In this document: positions 17,279 through 26,698 of the stretch, piece after piece | Numbering within the stretch: the stretch's first letter is position 1 | How the letters are laid out: every line of letters starts with the position of its first letter | Assembly (NCBI RefSeq): GCF_000413935.1 | Contig: NZ_KE340379.1 | Span: 84,248 to 148,247, forward strand | Direction: 5' to 3' | Length of the DNA stretch: 64,000 nt | From: Acinetobacter colistiniresistens | GTDB taxonomy: Bacteria; Pseudomonadota; Gammaproteobacteria; Pseudomonadales; Moraxellaceae | Position numbers and translations under genes: made by a program | Notes under the pieces: model-generated | The model's database searches: none | What the model saw: only the letters and a program-made list of their open reading frames with translations | Told to the model about the DNA's origin: nothing

Positions 17279-18099
17279 TGTCTATGAAGCTAAATTTAAA
17301 CCCGCTCAAAATGGGTCTCCACGGTTCGCTGTTGATGGTTAGTACACTGTTTGCCAGTTCCACTGCATTTGCACAGGCTACTTTTCTCATTTGGCCAATT
17401 TATCCAAAAATTGAAGAAAATGAAAAAGCTGCTGCTGTATGGCTGCAAAATACTGGTAAATCTGATGCCATGGTACAGATTCGAGTGTTTAAGTGGAATC
17501 AGAACAATCAGCAGGATGCCTATGATGAGCAGACTGAAATTATTCCAAGTCCACCAGTTGCCAGAATTAAAGCAGGTGAAAAACACATGCTACGTTTGAC
17601 TAAAGCAGCCACTGTTGTTGATGGAAAGGAGCAAGCTTACCGGATTATTGTGGATGAATTACCTGTTAAGCTTAACCCAGATGCGGATAAGGAAGCATCC
17701 AAAGTCAGTTTTCAGATGCGCTATTCTATTCCACTCTTTGCCTACGGTAAGGGTTTGGGAAGCGGTTTAACAGAAGCCTCTCAGAAAACCAATCTGAAGA
17801 ATCCGCTGGCAAAACCAGTACTAAGCTGGTGGGTGAAAAATAATGCACAGGGTAAGCCTGAACTTTATATTAAAAATTCAGGTTTAAAATTTTCCCGACT
17901 TTCTGGTATTAAATTGAGCCCTGCTTCACAGCAGATGGCTTTAGGGAATGCTGCTTTTGGTTATATATTGGCACAGAGCACGATGAAGTTTGATCTGGAT
18001 GCCAATCTTCTGAAAAGCCTGAATAGTCAAAGTACCTTATACGGGGTAGACAGTTCAGGGGTTAAGCAGGAGTTGATTGAGATTAGGAAAGAAGGGTAA
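17272..18099 (+). CDS. csuC: Csu periplasmic pilus chaperone CsuC
   Basis: This 275-residue chaperone of the archaic FimC/PapD-like class has a signal peptide ending STAFA. The first Ig-like domain begins ATFLIWPIYPKIEENEKAAA and carries VWLQNTGKSDAMVQIRVFKW, a conserved chaperone strand region. The second domain contains KPELYIKNSGLKFSRLSG. It caps subunits in the periplasm and delivers them to the CsuD usher. Several in-frame starts (17272, 17278, 17284) are possible; the first overlaps the csuB stop. Confidence 0.9.
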   Translation: MVMSMKLNLNPLKMGLHGSLLMVSTLFASSTAFAQATFLIWPIYPKIEENEKAAAVWLQNTGKSDAMVQIRVFKWNQNNQQDAYDEQTEIIPSPPVARIKAGEKHMLRLTKAATVVDGKEQAYRIIVDELPVKLNPDADKEASKVSFQMRYSIPLFAYGKGLGSGLTEASQKTNLKNPLAKPVLSWWVKNNAQGKPELYIKNSGLKFSRLSGIKLSPASQQMALGNAAFGYILAQSTMKFDLDANLLKSLNSQSTLYGVDSSGVKQELIEIRKEG

Positions 18100-18104
18100 G
18101 TTTA

Positions 18105-20615
18105 GTGAGTCATTTACCTGAGTTCCGGCATAATGCATTACACCGTAGTTTGGTGTTGCTTCTGGTGTCAGGCACGTCTGTGTTTGTTTCTGATGTTTAC
18201 GCAAATGGTTTACCTCCTCCCCCAAGAAGTGTAGCTGAAGTTGATCAGCTGTTTAAACTTTATCTGGATTTAATCGTGAATCAGTATCCGACACAGCAGG
18301 TCGTGCCAGTTATTGTGAAAGGGGATCATTATTTTATACAGCAGTTTAAGATTAAAGAATTACAGATTAGTATACCTAAGGCCGCTCAACAGCCACAGCA
18401 GGAAAAAACACTGACTGATTTGGACGTACTGACGTTAGGCTTTTCTGGAACAGCGTCTGACTGGATTGATCTGGGGCAGGTGGCAGGACTCAAATATAAC
18501 TATAATTCAGCTCAGCAGCATTTTAGCCTCGATATACCTGCTGAGTGGATGCCCGTGCAGATGCTGGGGCGAGATTCCTGGTATAAACCAGAAACAGCAG
18601 AATCTGGTATTGGATTGCTAAATAACTATGATTTCTACAGTTATCGCCCTGAAACTGGTGGTTATAATAGTACGCTTTTTACTGAGCAGCGTTTTTTTTC
18701 GCCTTATGGTGTGTTAAAAAACTCGGGCATCTATAGTAAAGCGGATTATAAGGCGACAAGTGAAGATAACACTCCGAGTCAGGATGGCTATCGTCGTTAT
18801 GATACGACTTGGCAATATGATCATCAGAAAAGTGCACTCTCATTTTTAGTGGGGGATGTTATTACTGGAAATAAAAATTACTGGGGTAGTTCGGTTCGTT
18901 TAGGGGGACTGCAGATTCAGCGGAATTTCAGTACACGTCCAGATTTGATCACTTATCCATTACCGCAGTTCAGGGGGCAGGCCGCTTTACCAAGCACAGT
19001 AGACTTGATGATTAATGGTCAGAAGGCGAATTCCACCGATGTACAGTCAGGACCTTTCATTTTAAATAATGTACCTTTCATCAATGGTAAAGGCGAGGCT
19101 GTTATTGTTACGACGGATGCAGTAGGCCGTCAGGTTACAACTGCAGTCCCATTCTATATTTCCAACGCACTTTTAAAACCTGGGCTATTTGATTATTCCC
19201 TGTCATTGGGTCAAGTTCGTGAAAATTATGGGATCAAAGATTTTTCCTATGGTCGGTTTGCAGCTTCTGCTGATGCCCGTTATGGGGTAAGTGACTGGTT
19301 TACTGCTGAAGGCCGAACAGAGTTTTCAGACCAAATTCAGCTGGTTGGTTTAGGGTCTGTGGTCAAGCTTGCTAATCTGGGGGTGTTTAGTGGTTCAGCC
19401 AGTCAGAGTTGGGCTGATAGGACATTTAACAGGGCTAGTAGTCAGAATCTGAAAGGAAATCAGTATACAGCTGGATATAGTTATAATCAGAGCCGTTTGG
19501 GATTTAGTATCAACCATACGCAGCGTGATCAGAATTATTATGATCTTTCCAGGCTACAATATACCGATTTAATTTCTGTAAACAGCAATAAAAGTACGAT
19601 TGCCAATACTTATTTTGCTACGGAAAAGTCGGGTACTTTTGGGGTTGCCTATATTCAGACCAAATCCAATAGCATTGAAAATAAGTTAATGAATCTGTCA
19701 TGGGCTCCTATTTTGCCTGCTTATATGCGAGGTGCGACTATTTCCCTGAGTGCTAACCGGGATTTTGTTGAAAAAGACTGGAGTGCAGCATTTCAATTGT
19801 CTATTCCTTTTTCATCAAGAAGCTATTCTACAGTCAATTCTGGTTATAGCTGGCAATCTAGTGGAGATTATGGCTATGTCAATTTTAACAAGGCGGTTCC
19901 TCTGCAAGGCGGTTTTGGTGTTGACCTGACACATCGCTTCAATGAAAACAGTGATAGCTTTAATCAGGCACGTCTAAACTATCGTAATCAGTATTTTAAT
20001 ACCGATGTCGGAGTTTCTGGCGCCAGCGATTACAATTACTGGCTTGGATTATCCGGTTCAGTCGTTGTTATGTCCAAAGGTATGTTTGCATCAAATCGTT
20101 TAGGTGAGTCCTTTGCCCTGATTGACACCAATAAGGTTGCAGATGTACCTGTCAGTTATGAAAATAGCCTGATTGGACGCAGTAATCGTAAGGGGTATAT
20201 TTTTGTGCCTTCAGTTACCCCTTATTATGCAGCCAAATACAGTATTGACCCGATTGATCTGCCTTCAAATTATAATGCAACTCAGGTTGAGAACCGCATG
20301 GCGGTCAAACTGGGGTCGGGGATCGTTGTAAAGTTCCCAATCAGACAGTCATTTGCTGCTAATGTTTATTTAGTGAAGAACGATGGGGAGCCAGTTCCAG
20401 TCGGTGCTGTGGTCCACCGGGCTGACTACGAGTCAAGCTATGTTGGGATGGATGGTATTGCTTATCTGGAAGATTTGAATGCCGAGAATAGCATTAAGGT
20501 TAAGCTCCCTGATCAAACGCTGTGTGAAGCCACTTTCCCCGTCGATTTACAGAAAGCTCAGAACCAGATTGCTGTAATTAAATCAGTCACCTGTCATGAG
20601 GTAAAACAACCATGA
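18105..20615 (+). CDS. csuD: Csu outer-membrane usher CsuD
   Basis: This 836-residue fimbrial usher has a signal region, an N-terminal chaperone-binding domain (about residues 35-150) and a beta-barrel. The plug lies near QFRGQAALPSTVDLMINGQK, followed by two C-terminal domains, with VPVGAVVHRADYESSYVGMD typical of the first. It forms the outer-membrane pore for pilus assembly. The start is GTG, five bases after the csuC stop, preceded by AAGAAGGGTAAG. The stop overlaps the csuE start as ATGA. Confidence 0.93.
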   Translation: MSHLPEFRHNALHRSLVLLLVSGTSVFVSDVYANGLPPPPRSVAEVDQLFKLYLDLIVNQYPTQQVVPVIVKGDHYFIQQFKIKELQISIPKAAQQPQQEKTLTDLDVLTLGFSGTASDWIDLGQVAGLKYNYNSAQQHFSLDIPAEWMPVQMLGRDSWYKPETAESGIGLLNNYDFYSYRPETGGYNSTLFTEQRFFSPYGVLKNSGIYSKADYKATSEDNTPSQDGYRRYDTTWQYDHQKSALSFLVGDVITGNKNYWGSSVRLGGLQIQRNFSTRPDLITYPLPQFRGQAALPSTVDLMINGQKANSTDVQSGPFILNNVPFINGKGEAVIVTTDAVGRQVTTAVPFYISNALLKPGLFDYSLSLGQVRENYGIKDFSYGRFAASADARYGVSDWFTAEGRTEFSDQIQLVGLGSVVKLANLGVFSGSASQSWADRTFNRASSQNLKGNQYTAGYSYNQSRLGFSINHTQRDQNYYDLSRLQYTDLISVNSNKSTIANTYFATEKSGTFGVAYIQTKSNSIENKLMNLSWAPILPAYMRGATISLSANRDFVEKDWSAAFQLSIPFSSRSYSTVNSGYSWQSSGDYGYVNFNKAVPLQGGFGVDLTHRFNENSDSFNQARLNYRNQYFNTDVGVSGASDYNYWLGLSGSVVVMSKGMFASNRLGESFALIDTNKVADVPVSYENSLIGRSNRKGYIFVPSVTPYYAAKYSIDPIDLPSNYNATQVENRMAVKLGSGIVVKFPIRQSFAANVYLVKNDGEPVPVGAVVHRADYESSYVGMDGIAYLEDLNAENSIKVKLPDQTLCEATFPVDLQKAQNQIAVIKSVTCHEVKQP

Positions 20616-21634
20616 TCCCATATTTTTATAAGACACTGCTGGGGAGTTCACTGTTCCTAAGTTTAATGTCATTGGGTAGCTGGGCTCATGCAGACTGTAA
20701 TGTCAGCTCAAGTGGTAACGTTACGATTGCTCAGATTCCGTCAATTGCACTGACTGAAAGTGGGATACAGTCTTCTCAATTCAGTGCTGGTCTGCAATGT
20801 ACTGGTTTTAGTTTGGGAGTAGGAAACAAAACCTATCTCAAATATAGAGTTGACCAAATGCCAGTCAATTATGTCAACAGTCAGACAGGCGATACTCTGA
20901 CGGCCAACTATCTAGATACGGACAATAAGCCTATCACTCGGGGTCGGGAAGTGGATATGAGCCAGACCTCTTTAATTAACTTTTTTAATGGTCCGGATGG
21001 CTCTATTCCCTTTTATGTCAGAATACCCGCGGGTCAGACAGTGTCACCTGGTACTTATTTGGCAGAAACACCCTTTAAAGTAAAATGGTATTATTCTGTA
21101 CCAGCCTTGGCTATTATTGGTTTTGGTTCTTTTTATGAAAGTCCAGGTTTTAAGCGGCCTGGTATCTTCTCAAGTCTGAACTGGGGTAGTGGCCGAGACT
21201 CCTCGATTAATTTAAAAATAGAAGTAAAATCGGACTGCCGGATTTCAACCAGTGATGTCAATTTTGGTACCGCGGCTTTTGCAGCTGCCTTTGAGCCAGT
21301 TAAGACCTCCATGGGCGTGCGCTGTTCAGCAAAAACACCATATTATGTCAGTCTGAATAATGGTCTGTATCCAAGAAGTGGTAATCAACGTGCCATGAAA
21401 TCAGAATCCAGTAATCATTATTTAACTTATGATATTTATAAAAACTCCACTACTGAACGTTGGGGGAGTAACAGCGAACGCTGGTCTAGCGCTTCAGCGA
21501 CTACCAATGCTGGTAATTATGACGGCAAAACACAACAAGGATATGCATTCACTGCAAAAATTTTAGAGAGTAATCCAGATAATTTACCCGCTGGAACGTA
21601 TCGGGATACTGTTACTATTCAGGTAGAGTTCTAA
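20612..21634 (+). CDS. csuE: Csu pilus tip adhesin CsuE
   Basis: This 340-residue two-domain protein has a signal peptide ending SWAHA. The N-terminal domain (about residues 27-200) corresponds to the hydrophobic-finger adhesin domain of CsuE, and the C-terminal spore-coat-U-type pilin domain starts near VKSDCRISTSDVNFGTAAF and ends GTYRDTVTIQVEF. CsuE caps the pilus and binds abiotic, hydrophobic surfaces in A. baumannii. The length matches A. baumannii CsuE (about 339). It is the last gene of the operon. Confidence 0.92.
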   Translation: MIPYFYKTLLGSSLFLSLMSLGSWAHADCNVSSSGNVTIAQIPSIALTESGIQSSQFSAGLQCTGFSLGVGNKTYLKYRVDQMPVNYVNSQTGDTLTANYLDTDNKPITRGREVDMSQTSLINFFNGPDGSIPFYVRIPAGQTVSPGTYLAETPFKVKWYYSVPALAIIGFGSFYESPGFKRPGIFSSLNWGSGRDSSINLKIEVKSDCRISTSDVNFGTAAFAAAFEPVKTSMGVRCSAKTPYYVSLNNGLYPRSGNQRAMKSESSNHYLTYDIYKNSTTERWGSNSERWSSASATTNAGNYDGKTQQGYAFTAKILESNPDNLPAGTYRDTVTIQVEF

Positions 21635-21965
21635 GATCGTGTACTGAAGGAAGGCTTTATTCTGACCGTAAAAACTTACCCAACAGAATGATTGAGCTGC
21701 TCTTATTTAATTGGATGATCACTATTTTATCGCGGGTCAAGTTTTGAGTTTTTGTCAATAAGTGCTGCATAGGCTACGTTGCTTCTACAAAAAATTAGAG
21801 ACAGCTAGATTAGACAAGGCGGGTGACTGACTAATATTTTAAGTGTTCGAAAAATATATGTTAATAGTATTTTTGGCTATCTTCAGCCAGTTGCTACACG
21901 CACACTATTTCTGCCAAAAATAAAAAAGCCCTTGTTGAAATAAGGGCTTTTTATGGTTTGATGGT
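21635..21965. other. Gene-free spacer between csuE and argO
   Basis: No credible frame is seen. Mixed composition with some non-AT-rich patches (21650-21830) could be a decayed insertion, but I cannot identify it. A terminator occupies 21922-21953. Confidence 0.5.
21922..21953. terminator. Bidirectional terminator upstream of the argO stop
   Basis: AAAAAAGCCCTT pairs with AAGGGCTTTTT around an 8-base loop; flanking A and T runs allow use from both sides. It serves argO, read leftward. Confidence 0.8.
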
Positions 21966-22562
21966 TTAGATAATTAATTTGGTTGCAATCGCCCACATCA
22001 TCAGGCCAACCAACACATCTAAAACTCTCCACGAGCTGGCCTTTTTAAACAAAGGCAATAAAACTCTTGCACCATAGCCGAGTGCAAAAAAGAACATCCA
22101 TGAGGCCAGGATTGTACCTGCCGCAAATAAATAGAGCTGATCCACAAACTGTACCGAAATCGAGCCGACCAGAATCACGGTATCTAAATAGACATGTGGA
22201 TTGAGCCAAGTAAAGGCAAGACACATCCCGATAATTTTAAGCAATGAATCTTTTTCAATGTCACTTGGGTTGAGTGCAGAACTATTTTTTATGGCTGAAT
22301 AAAAATTTCTAAGTCCATAGAAAAATAAAAAAGCAGCACCGAAATATTTGGCGATCGTAACAATCAAAGGAAAGTCGACCACGATTTTAGAAAAACCTGT
22401 AACCCCGAGATAAATCAAAATAGAATCTGAAAGTGCGCAGATTAAGCAGACCCAGAAAACATGTTGCTGCTTCAAGCCCTGTTTCAGGACAAAAGCATTT
22501 TGTGCCCCAATCGCTAAAATTAAAGAAAAGCCGATGCCAAGCCCATAGAAAAATGCAGTCAT
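21966..22562 (-). CDS. argO: LysE/ArgO-family amino-acid exporter
   Basis: This 198-residue LysE-superfamily protein has about six transmembrane helices. Family blocks are LILAIGAQNAFVLKQGLKQQ (about residues 14-33) and FTWLNPHVYLDTVILVGSIS (about 117-136), the latter carrying the NPHVYLDT signature of LysE/ArgO. It exports basic amino acids such as arginine or lysine. An argP-type regulator is encoded about 2 kb away on the other strand, and part of the original argO-argP junction is duplicated there. Confidence 0.88.
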   Translation of the reverse strand: MTAFFYGLGIGFSLILAIGAQNAFVLKQGLKQQHVFWVCLICALSDSILIYLGVTGFSKIVVDFPLIVTIAKYFGAAFLFFYGLRNFYSAIKNSSALNPSDIEKDSLLKIIGMCLAFTWLNPHVYLDTVILVGSISVQFVDQLYLFAAGTILASWMFFFALGYGARVLLPLFKKASSWRVLDVLVGLMMWAIATKLII

Positions 22563-23115
22563 ATTTTAGCTCCTCAATCATGTCGGTAGTCTGTACTGGC
22601 TTTGGATTGAAAAGAATCACAGTGTCATTTACAGATGAATTTAGGCAAAAGCAGTCCGTCTAACGCTTGGATCAAGTGTTAGAGGCTTTTCCTGTTGAAA
22701 TTTACTCTTGGCTATTATCTTTTTTTATTTTTAAAAGTCAGTAAAATTAAGATTGTTTGAGTTTGGCTAAATTTTTTTAAGGATTATATCCTGGATAAGA
22801 AAACAATGTGACATATTCTTTTGTGGTCGCTGAAGAGGAGGTGTTTTGACGTTGTAAGAAAGCCAATGGCGTGTGCGATAGATCGTGCTTGCAGGTTTAC
22901 TCGTCTGAGATTTATAGTGCTGAATAAGCGTATAGAGACAGCTTTGTGTAACAAATCGACTTAAAATAGTGTTGTCCGAATTTCCCCCCTTATTTTTCCA
23001 TTATTCCCCCTTATTTTTGGAATCATTTTAAATAAAAATTAAAAACAGTCGGCACAGGAAGTGTTCGAGGCAATAACCAAGCAAACATTTAAAAAAATAA
23101 GTCAGTGAGTCAGGC
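22563..23115. other. argO upstream region, argP remnant and MFS upstream region
   Basis: This gap contains the argO promoter side, then a degenerate copy of the argP promoter and first codons (22711-22845, listed separately). About 270 bases without a recognisable gene lead into the MFS start. No other frame is credible. Confidence 0.6.
22711..22845 (+). repeat. Decayed duplicate of the argP promoter and 5' end
   Basis: This stretch aligns with 24450-24570. Shared blocks are TTATCTTTTTTTATTTT, AGTAAAATTAA, CTAAATTTTT, CTGGATAA and AAACAATGTGA, the last two being the first codons of argP. The start codon is ATC here instead of ATG, and the frame is soon broken. It is a remnant of a second argP copy left of the MFS gene. 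Confidence 0.7.
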
Positions 23116-24279
23116 ATGGACCTCAATCATAGTATCCAGAGTGTAAACAATCTAATGCTCAGCAAAACACGAAAAGTGATTGCGCTTGGTTTTGCAACAC
23201 AAGGACTTGGCTACGCTACTGTGATGACCGCACTCCCCACGATAAAAGGCCGATTCAAGCTTTCGGATGATCAGTTATCACTGATTATTCTGGGGGTATG
23301 CATTGCAGCGGCACTCGGTTCAATTTTAGCTGATCGGATAGCAGTCAAACTTGGATCACGACTTGCTGTTGTGACGGGTTTTATTTTTGAAGCCATCGGA
23401 ATCGCAATTGCTGCATTGAGTCCCAATGTGATCCTGATGATTGCTAGCTTTTTACTTTATGGGCTTGGACTCGGCTGCTTAGATGCAGCACTGAATATGC
23501 AAGCTGTTATGATGGAACAGCGGCTTGGTAAAAGTGTCTTTGGTGGATTCTTTGCTTGCTATACAGCGGCTGCATTCTTAGGTGCATTAATGATGTCAGC
23601 CACTGTTTCAACTACATTTGGAGCAACGACAGCATTATGTATTGCGGTATTGATTGCATTGCTCACCTCGCAACTCTCTAGACACTGGTTATTTCAGCAG
23701 AAACAAGGCTCAGAATTACATCCGCAAGAGAAACCAGCAATTCCATATCAGCAACTTCTCATTTTTGGGGTGATTATTTTGATTGTATTTACGGTCGATT
23801 CCGCAATCAGGACATGGAGTTCAATTTATCTCAAAGATGTTTTAGCAAGCCCTGCAACAATTGCTCCCTTAGGTTATGCAGCGTATCAAATAGGAATTTT
23901 ACTCACACGCTTAAGTCTTGATTATTTGTTGCAATTTAAAACAGCGACCTGGGTTGCTTTGGTCACACTCCTGATCGGCGCATTAGGTTGTGTATTAGCT
24001 GGAATAAGCCATTCATTAATGCCCGTTATTTTAGGTTTTGCACTGGCTGGTGTCGCTGTAGGCGCATTGGTTCCACTTACCTATTCTGCTGTAGGCCGTT
24101 TAGATGAAAGCCGACGGGATGAAATTATTGCTCGTGTGAATATTTTTAATTATGGCGGCGCAGTCGCAGGTGCGGTCATCGTTGGGTTGTTGGCAACACC
24201 TTTTGGTTATGCGCCGTCGTTTATAGGTTTGGCATTTGCCTTACTCAGTATTATTTATTTGAGAAAGAGATTGGGCTGA
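23116..24279 (+). CDS. MFS transporter, YbjJ-like
   Basis: This 387-residue protein has 12 predicted transmembrane helices. The inter-helix 2-3 motif is ADRIAVKLGSRLAV (about residues 72-85), followed by GLGLGCLDAALNMQAVMME. This resembles YbjJ-type major facilitators of unknown substrate. An alternative start at 23155 (MLSKTRK) would remove 13 polar residues. It lies between argO and argP, flanked on the left by an argP remnant and on the right by an argO remnant, so it appears to be a later insertion at that junction. Confidence 0.8.
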   Translation: MDLNHSIQSVNNLMLSKTRKVIALGFATQGLGYATVMTALPTIKGRFKLSDDQLSLIILGVCIAAALGSILADRIAVKLGSRLAVVTGFIFEAIGIAIAALSPNVILMIASFLLYGLGLGCLDAALNMQAVMMEQRLGKSVFGGFFACYTAAAFLGALMMSATVSTTFGATTALCIAVLIALLTSQLSRHWLFQQKQGSELHPQEKPAIPYQQLLIFGVIILIVFTVDSAIRTWSSIYLKDVLASPATIAPLGYAAYQIGILLTRLSLDYLLQFKTATWVALVTLLIGALGCVLAGISHSLMPVILGFALAGVAVGALVPLTYSAVGRLDESRRDEIIARVNIFNYGGAVAGAVIVGLLATPFGYAPSFIGLAFALLSIIYLRKRLG

Positions 24280-24325
24280 TCTACATCAATCAGGACCAAG
24301 TCCTTTGTGCTAGTCAGGATTAGGG

Positions 24326-24390
24326 GGAAATCGGCAACGATCTTGAGAAACTAGTAACGCCAAGGTAACCAGAATTCGAACTGAAAGTAG
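24326..24390 (-). repeat. Decayed duplicate of an internal argO segment
   Basis: The stretch aligns with 22370-22432 inside argO: shared blocks are GGAAA, ACGAT, AGAAA, GTAAC, TGAAAGT. Similarity is about 70% with small indels by eye. It lies in the same order and orientation relative to argP as argO does to the argP remnant on the left. It is a pseudogene fragment with no function. Confidence 0.6.
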
Positions 24391-24521
24391 CTAGAACCAT
24401 TGTCGAAGGAATGGGAAATTTTTCAGATAGAAAATTTAACTGTTAGGGTTATCTTTTTTTATTTTGGAAATTTAGTAAAATTAAAGGTGCTGGGGATTTC
24501 CTAAATTTTTCTAAGGTTTAT

Positions 24522-25409
24522 ATGCTGGATAATAAACAATGTGAGGCCTTTTTTGCGGTTGCAGAAAATGGAAGCTTCGAACAGGCTGGCGTGAAACTTT
24601 ATATTACTGCTTCAGCCGTAACCTTGCGGGTACAAGCACTTGAAAAGGAACTGGGGCAATTATTGCTGATTCGTGGTCGTCCCTGTGTACTCACGCAAGC
24701 GGGGCAGCAATTGTTTGAACATTTGCAGCATATAAGACGTTTGGAACAAAATTTATTACACGGTTTGACGGGGAGTGCCGAGTCGAATTTTTTTAAGACG
24801 GTGATTGGTTCAAATGAAGATTCTTTAGCAACATGGTTACTTCCAGCACTAAAAGAAGTTTTATTGAAAGAAAAAATTGTGATTGAGCTTAGAACCGATG
24901 ATCAGTCTCATACTTATTCATTATTGGAGAGGGGAACGGTCAGTGCCTGTATTTCGATTGAGGATAAACCGATGCGGGGCTGCAATGCTGAATATCTCGG
25001 TGTGATGCGCTATAGAATGGTTTCAACTAAACACTTTCGAAAAAAATGGTTTGCTGAAGGGGTGCATAGAGAGAACCTCCGGATGACGCCAGCCATTATC
25101 TTTAATGAGAAAGACCGTATGCATTTCGATATCTTGGAAAAAAGATATGGTTTGATGAAAGGAACCTATCCTTGTCACTTGATTCCATCATCAGAGTCTT
25201 TTGTTACTGCGATTAAGTTTGGGCTCGGCTATGGCATGGTGCCTGAATTGCAGCTGAATGCTGAAAATAAAGAAGATGGACTAGAGGAGTTATTGCCTGA
25301 AGCAAAAATCGAAATTCCATTATATTGGCATCACTGGACTCAACAATCGAAACCTTTGCAGCTTCTTACTGAGCATATTGTAAATCATGCTCGATTAATT
25401 TTGGCCTGA
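24522..25409 (+). CDS. argP: LysR-family regulator ArgP/LysG-like
   Basis: This 295-residue protein has a winged-helix domain at the N-terminus (MLDNKQCEAFFAVAENGSFE, then AGVKLYITASAVTLRVQALE) and a LysR effector domain. It belongs to the ArgP/LysG/IciA branch, which activates argO/lysE-type exporters in response to arginine or lysine. The ArgP branch normally sits next to and divergent from its exporter; here argO is 2 kb away with an MFS gene between. The promoter side retains the same sequence as the remnant at 22711. Confidence 0.85.
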   Translation: MLDNKQCEAFFAVAENGSFEQAGVKLYITASAVTLRVQALEKELGQLLLIRGRPCVLTQAGQQLFEHLQHIRRLEQNLLHGLTGSAESNFFKTVIGSNEDSLATWLLPALKEVLLKEKIVIELRTDDQSHTYSLLERGTVSACISIEDKPMRGCNAEYLGVMRYRMVSTKHFRKKWFAEGVHRENLRMTPAIIFNEKDRMHFDILEKRYGLMKGTYPCHLIPSSESFVTAIKFGLGYGMVPELQLNAENKEDGLEELLPEAKIEIPLYWHHWTQQSKPLQLLTEHIVNHARLILA

Positions 25410-25462
25410 GATGAGAGAATAACAATAAAAAATATTATATCATGTATAGAGTAAGATTTTAA

Positions 25463-25555
25463 ATGCATGAGCTAACATTACTTCTAAAACGTTTAATTGG
25501 CGAAATGAAACCTAATAAATGTTTAGAAGTAATGTCAAAACTAAAACAAGCCTAA
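25463..25555 (+). CDS. Possible 30-residue micro-ORF overlapping a 14-bp inverted repeat
   Basis: ATG 25463 opens a frame of 30 residues (MHELTLLLKRLIGEMKPNKC, then LEVMSKLKQA) that is amphipathic and well composed for a helix-turn-helix hairpin. There is no clear ribosome binding site. The coding stretch contains ACATTACTTCTAAA (25475-25488) and its exact inverse (25522-25535). It could be a small protein gene or a chance frame over a structured element. Confidence 0.25.
   Translation: MHELTLLLKRLIGEMKPNKCLEVMSKLKQA
25475..25535. repeat. Perfect 14-bp inverted repeat with a 33-base loop
   Basis: ACATTACTTCTAAA at 25475-25488 and TTTAGAAGTAATGT at 25522-25535. No T-run follows, so a terminator is unlikely. 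It lies between argP and a - strand hypothetical gene. Confidence 0.6.
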
Positions 25556-25577
25556 ATATTATATTGGACGACAATGC

Positions 25578-25913
25578 TTAGAAAATTCTAGAGCTTCCAA
25601 TATATTGTTTAGAGACATTATTTAAGGCGGTTAATATACGGCTAGTATCTTTCGTGCTTAATGCTTCATTCAGCTCACGCATATACGTTAAAATTTGTGC
25701 TTTTACTTTGTCTGCGAAAACTGGCGTCACAGCTTGATCTTCATAGAGTAGGACATAGTTTTTTGCAAAACCATAAATGAGAAACAAAGCGTTGTGTTCA
25801 AGTGGATGATCAGCAGCTACAATGACTTGTTCACATTGATGTTTTAATTGTTGGTAGGCATCCGTTCCATTTGGAAGAGTTTGAAACGTTTCAAATATAG
25901 ATTGGAAATTCAT
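25578..25913 (-). CDS. Conserved-looking hypothetical protein (111 aa)
   Basis: This soluble, helix-rich 111-residue protein starts MNFQSIFETFQTLPNGTDAY. It has balanced composition, no signal peptide and no membrane segment, and ends QYIGSSRIF. I recognise no family. It is read convergently with argP. Codon use and the lack of overlapping frames support a real gene. Confidence 0.6.
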   Translation of the reverse strand: MNFQSIFETFQTLPNGTDAYQQLKHQCEQVIVAADHPLEHNALFLIYGFAKNYVLLYEDQAVTPVFADKVKAQILTYMRELNEALSTKDTSRILTALNNVSKQYIGSSRIF

Positions 25914-26214
25914 TTGAATTACTCGCTCAAAAAGAAAATCTACAGATGATTGAACTAAAAATCAAGGAAAATTTATTATTTTTGATGATGAATTGTTTAT
26001 GCAATGATTCAGATTATTTTGCTTTAAAGAATTAAATACTTTGTTAGCGGTTTTAGTTTTATCTCTGTACAAAACTTGAATATAACGGTGATCTCACAGA
26101 TTTATTTAATGTTTTTTACATTTCCGATACTAGTCATATACATGCGGTACAAATCAAAAAAGTCCTTAATATGGGAAAATGGTAACAATTATTTGATTTT
26201 GATCGTTTTAGGTG

Positions 26215-26625
26215 ATGGTTGTGAAGAATATTTTATTACCCGCGATTTTAGTATTGGGTTTGGTTGGTTGTACTTCGATCACGACGATGTCTCCTGCTCA
26301 ATTTAACCAACTCAGTACAACACAGATTCCATTTTCAGGAAGTTGGACTGGTGAAGCGGGTGCTGCATCAGTTGCGTTAAGTCTGAACCGTCAAGGCAGT
26401 GGGATGCTGTGCATGGATGACCGTAAGGAAGTCATGTCTTATCAGGTAAAGTTGGTTGATAACACCCTATACAGTGATAAAGGGGTCAAGTTTAAAGTCA
26501 AAGAGTTGAACAACAGTAAGGCCAACATTCACATGAGCCTATTGGGATTAGGGGTTAATCTTGATCTGAATAAAGATGATTCGTTAAAGAATGCCACTGT
26601 AGGTTGTAAGCAAGCCCTAAATTAA
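26215..26625 (+). CDS. Small outer-membrane or periplasmic lipoprotein
   Basis: This 136-residue protein has a lipoprotein signal: MVVKNILLPAILVLGLVGCT, with the lipobox LVGC and Cys at about residue 19. The mature part has GSWTGEAGAASVALSLNRQG and two further Cys (MLCMDD and VGCKQ), which could pair. It resembles small Acinetobacter-restricted lipoproteins, but I do not know a function. I chose ATG 26215 over the adjacent GTG at 26212; both have the same upstream context. Confidence 0.7.
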   Translation: MVVKNILLPAILVLGLVGCTSITTMSPAQFNQLSTTQIPFSGSWTGEAGAASVALSLNRQGSGMLCMDDRKEVMSYQVKLVDNTLYSDKGVKFKVKELNNSKANIHMSLLGLGVNLDLNKDDSLKNATVGCKQALN

Positions 26626-26698
26626 TTTTGTATTGCGATTCTAGACCTTGCCTGTGATTGCAGGCAGTTAACATTTTCCGCAGATTAAAGAGACCGTT

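Noticed and set aside
21650..21900. Possible insertion-sequence remnant after csuE
   Set aside because: Composition differs slightly from the flanks, but I found no inverted termini, target duplication or recognisable transposase fragment.
26076..26306. 76-residue frame overlapping the lipoprotein start
   Set aside because: Out of frame with the convincing lipoprotein, no ribosome binding site, and ends inside that gene.
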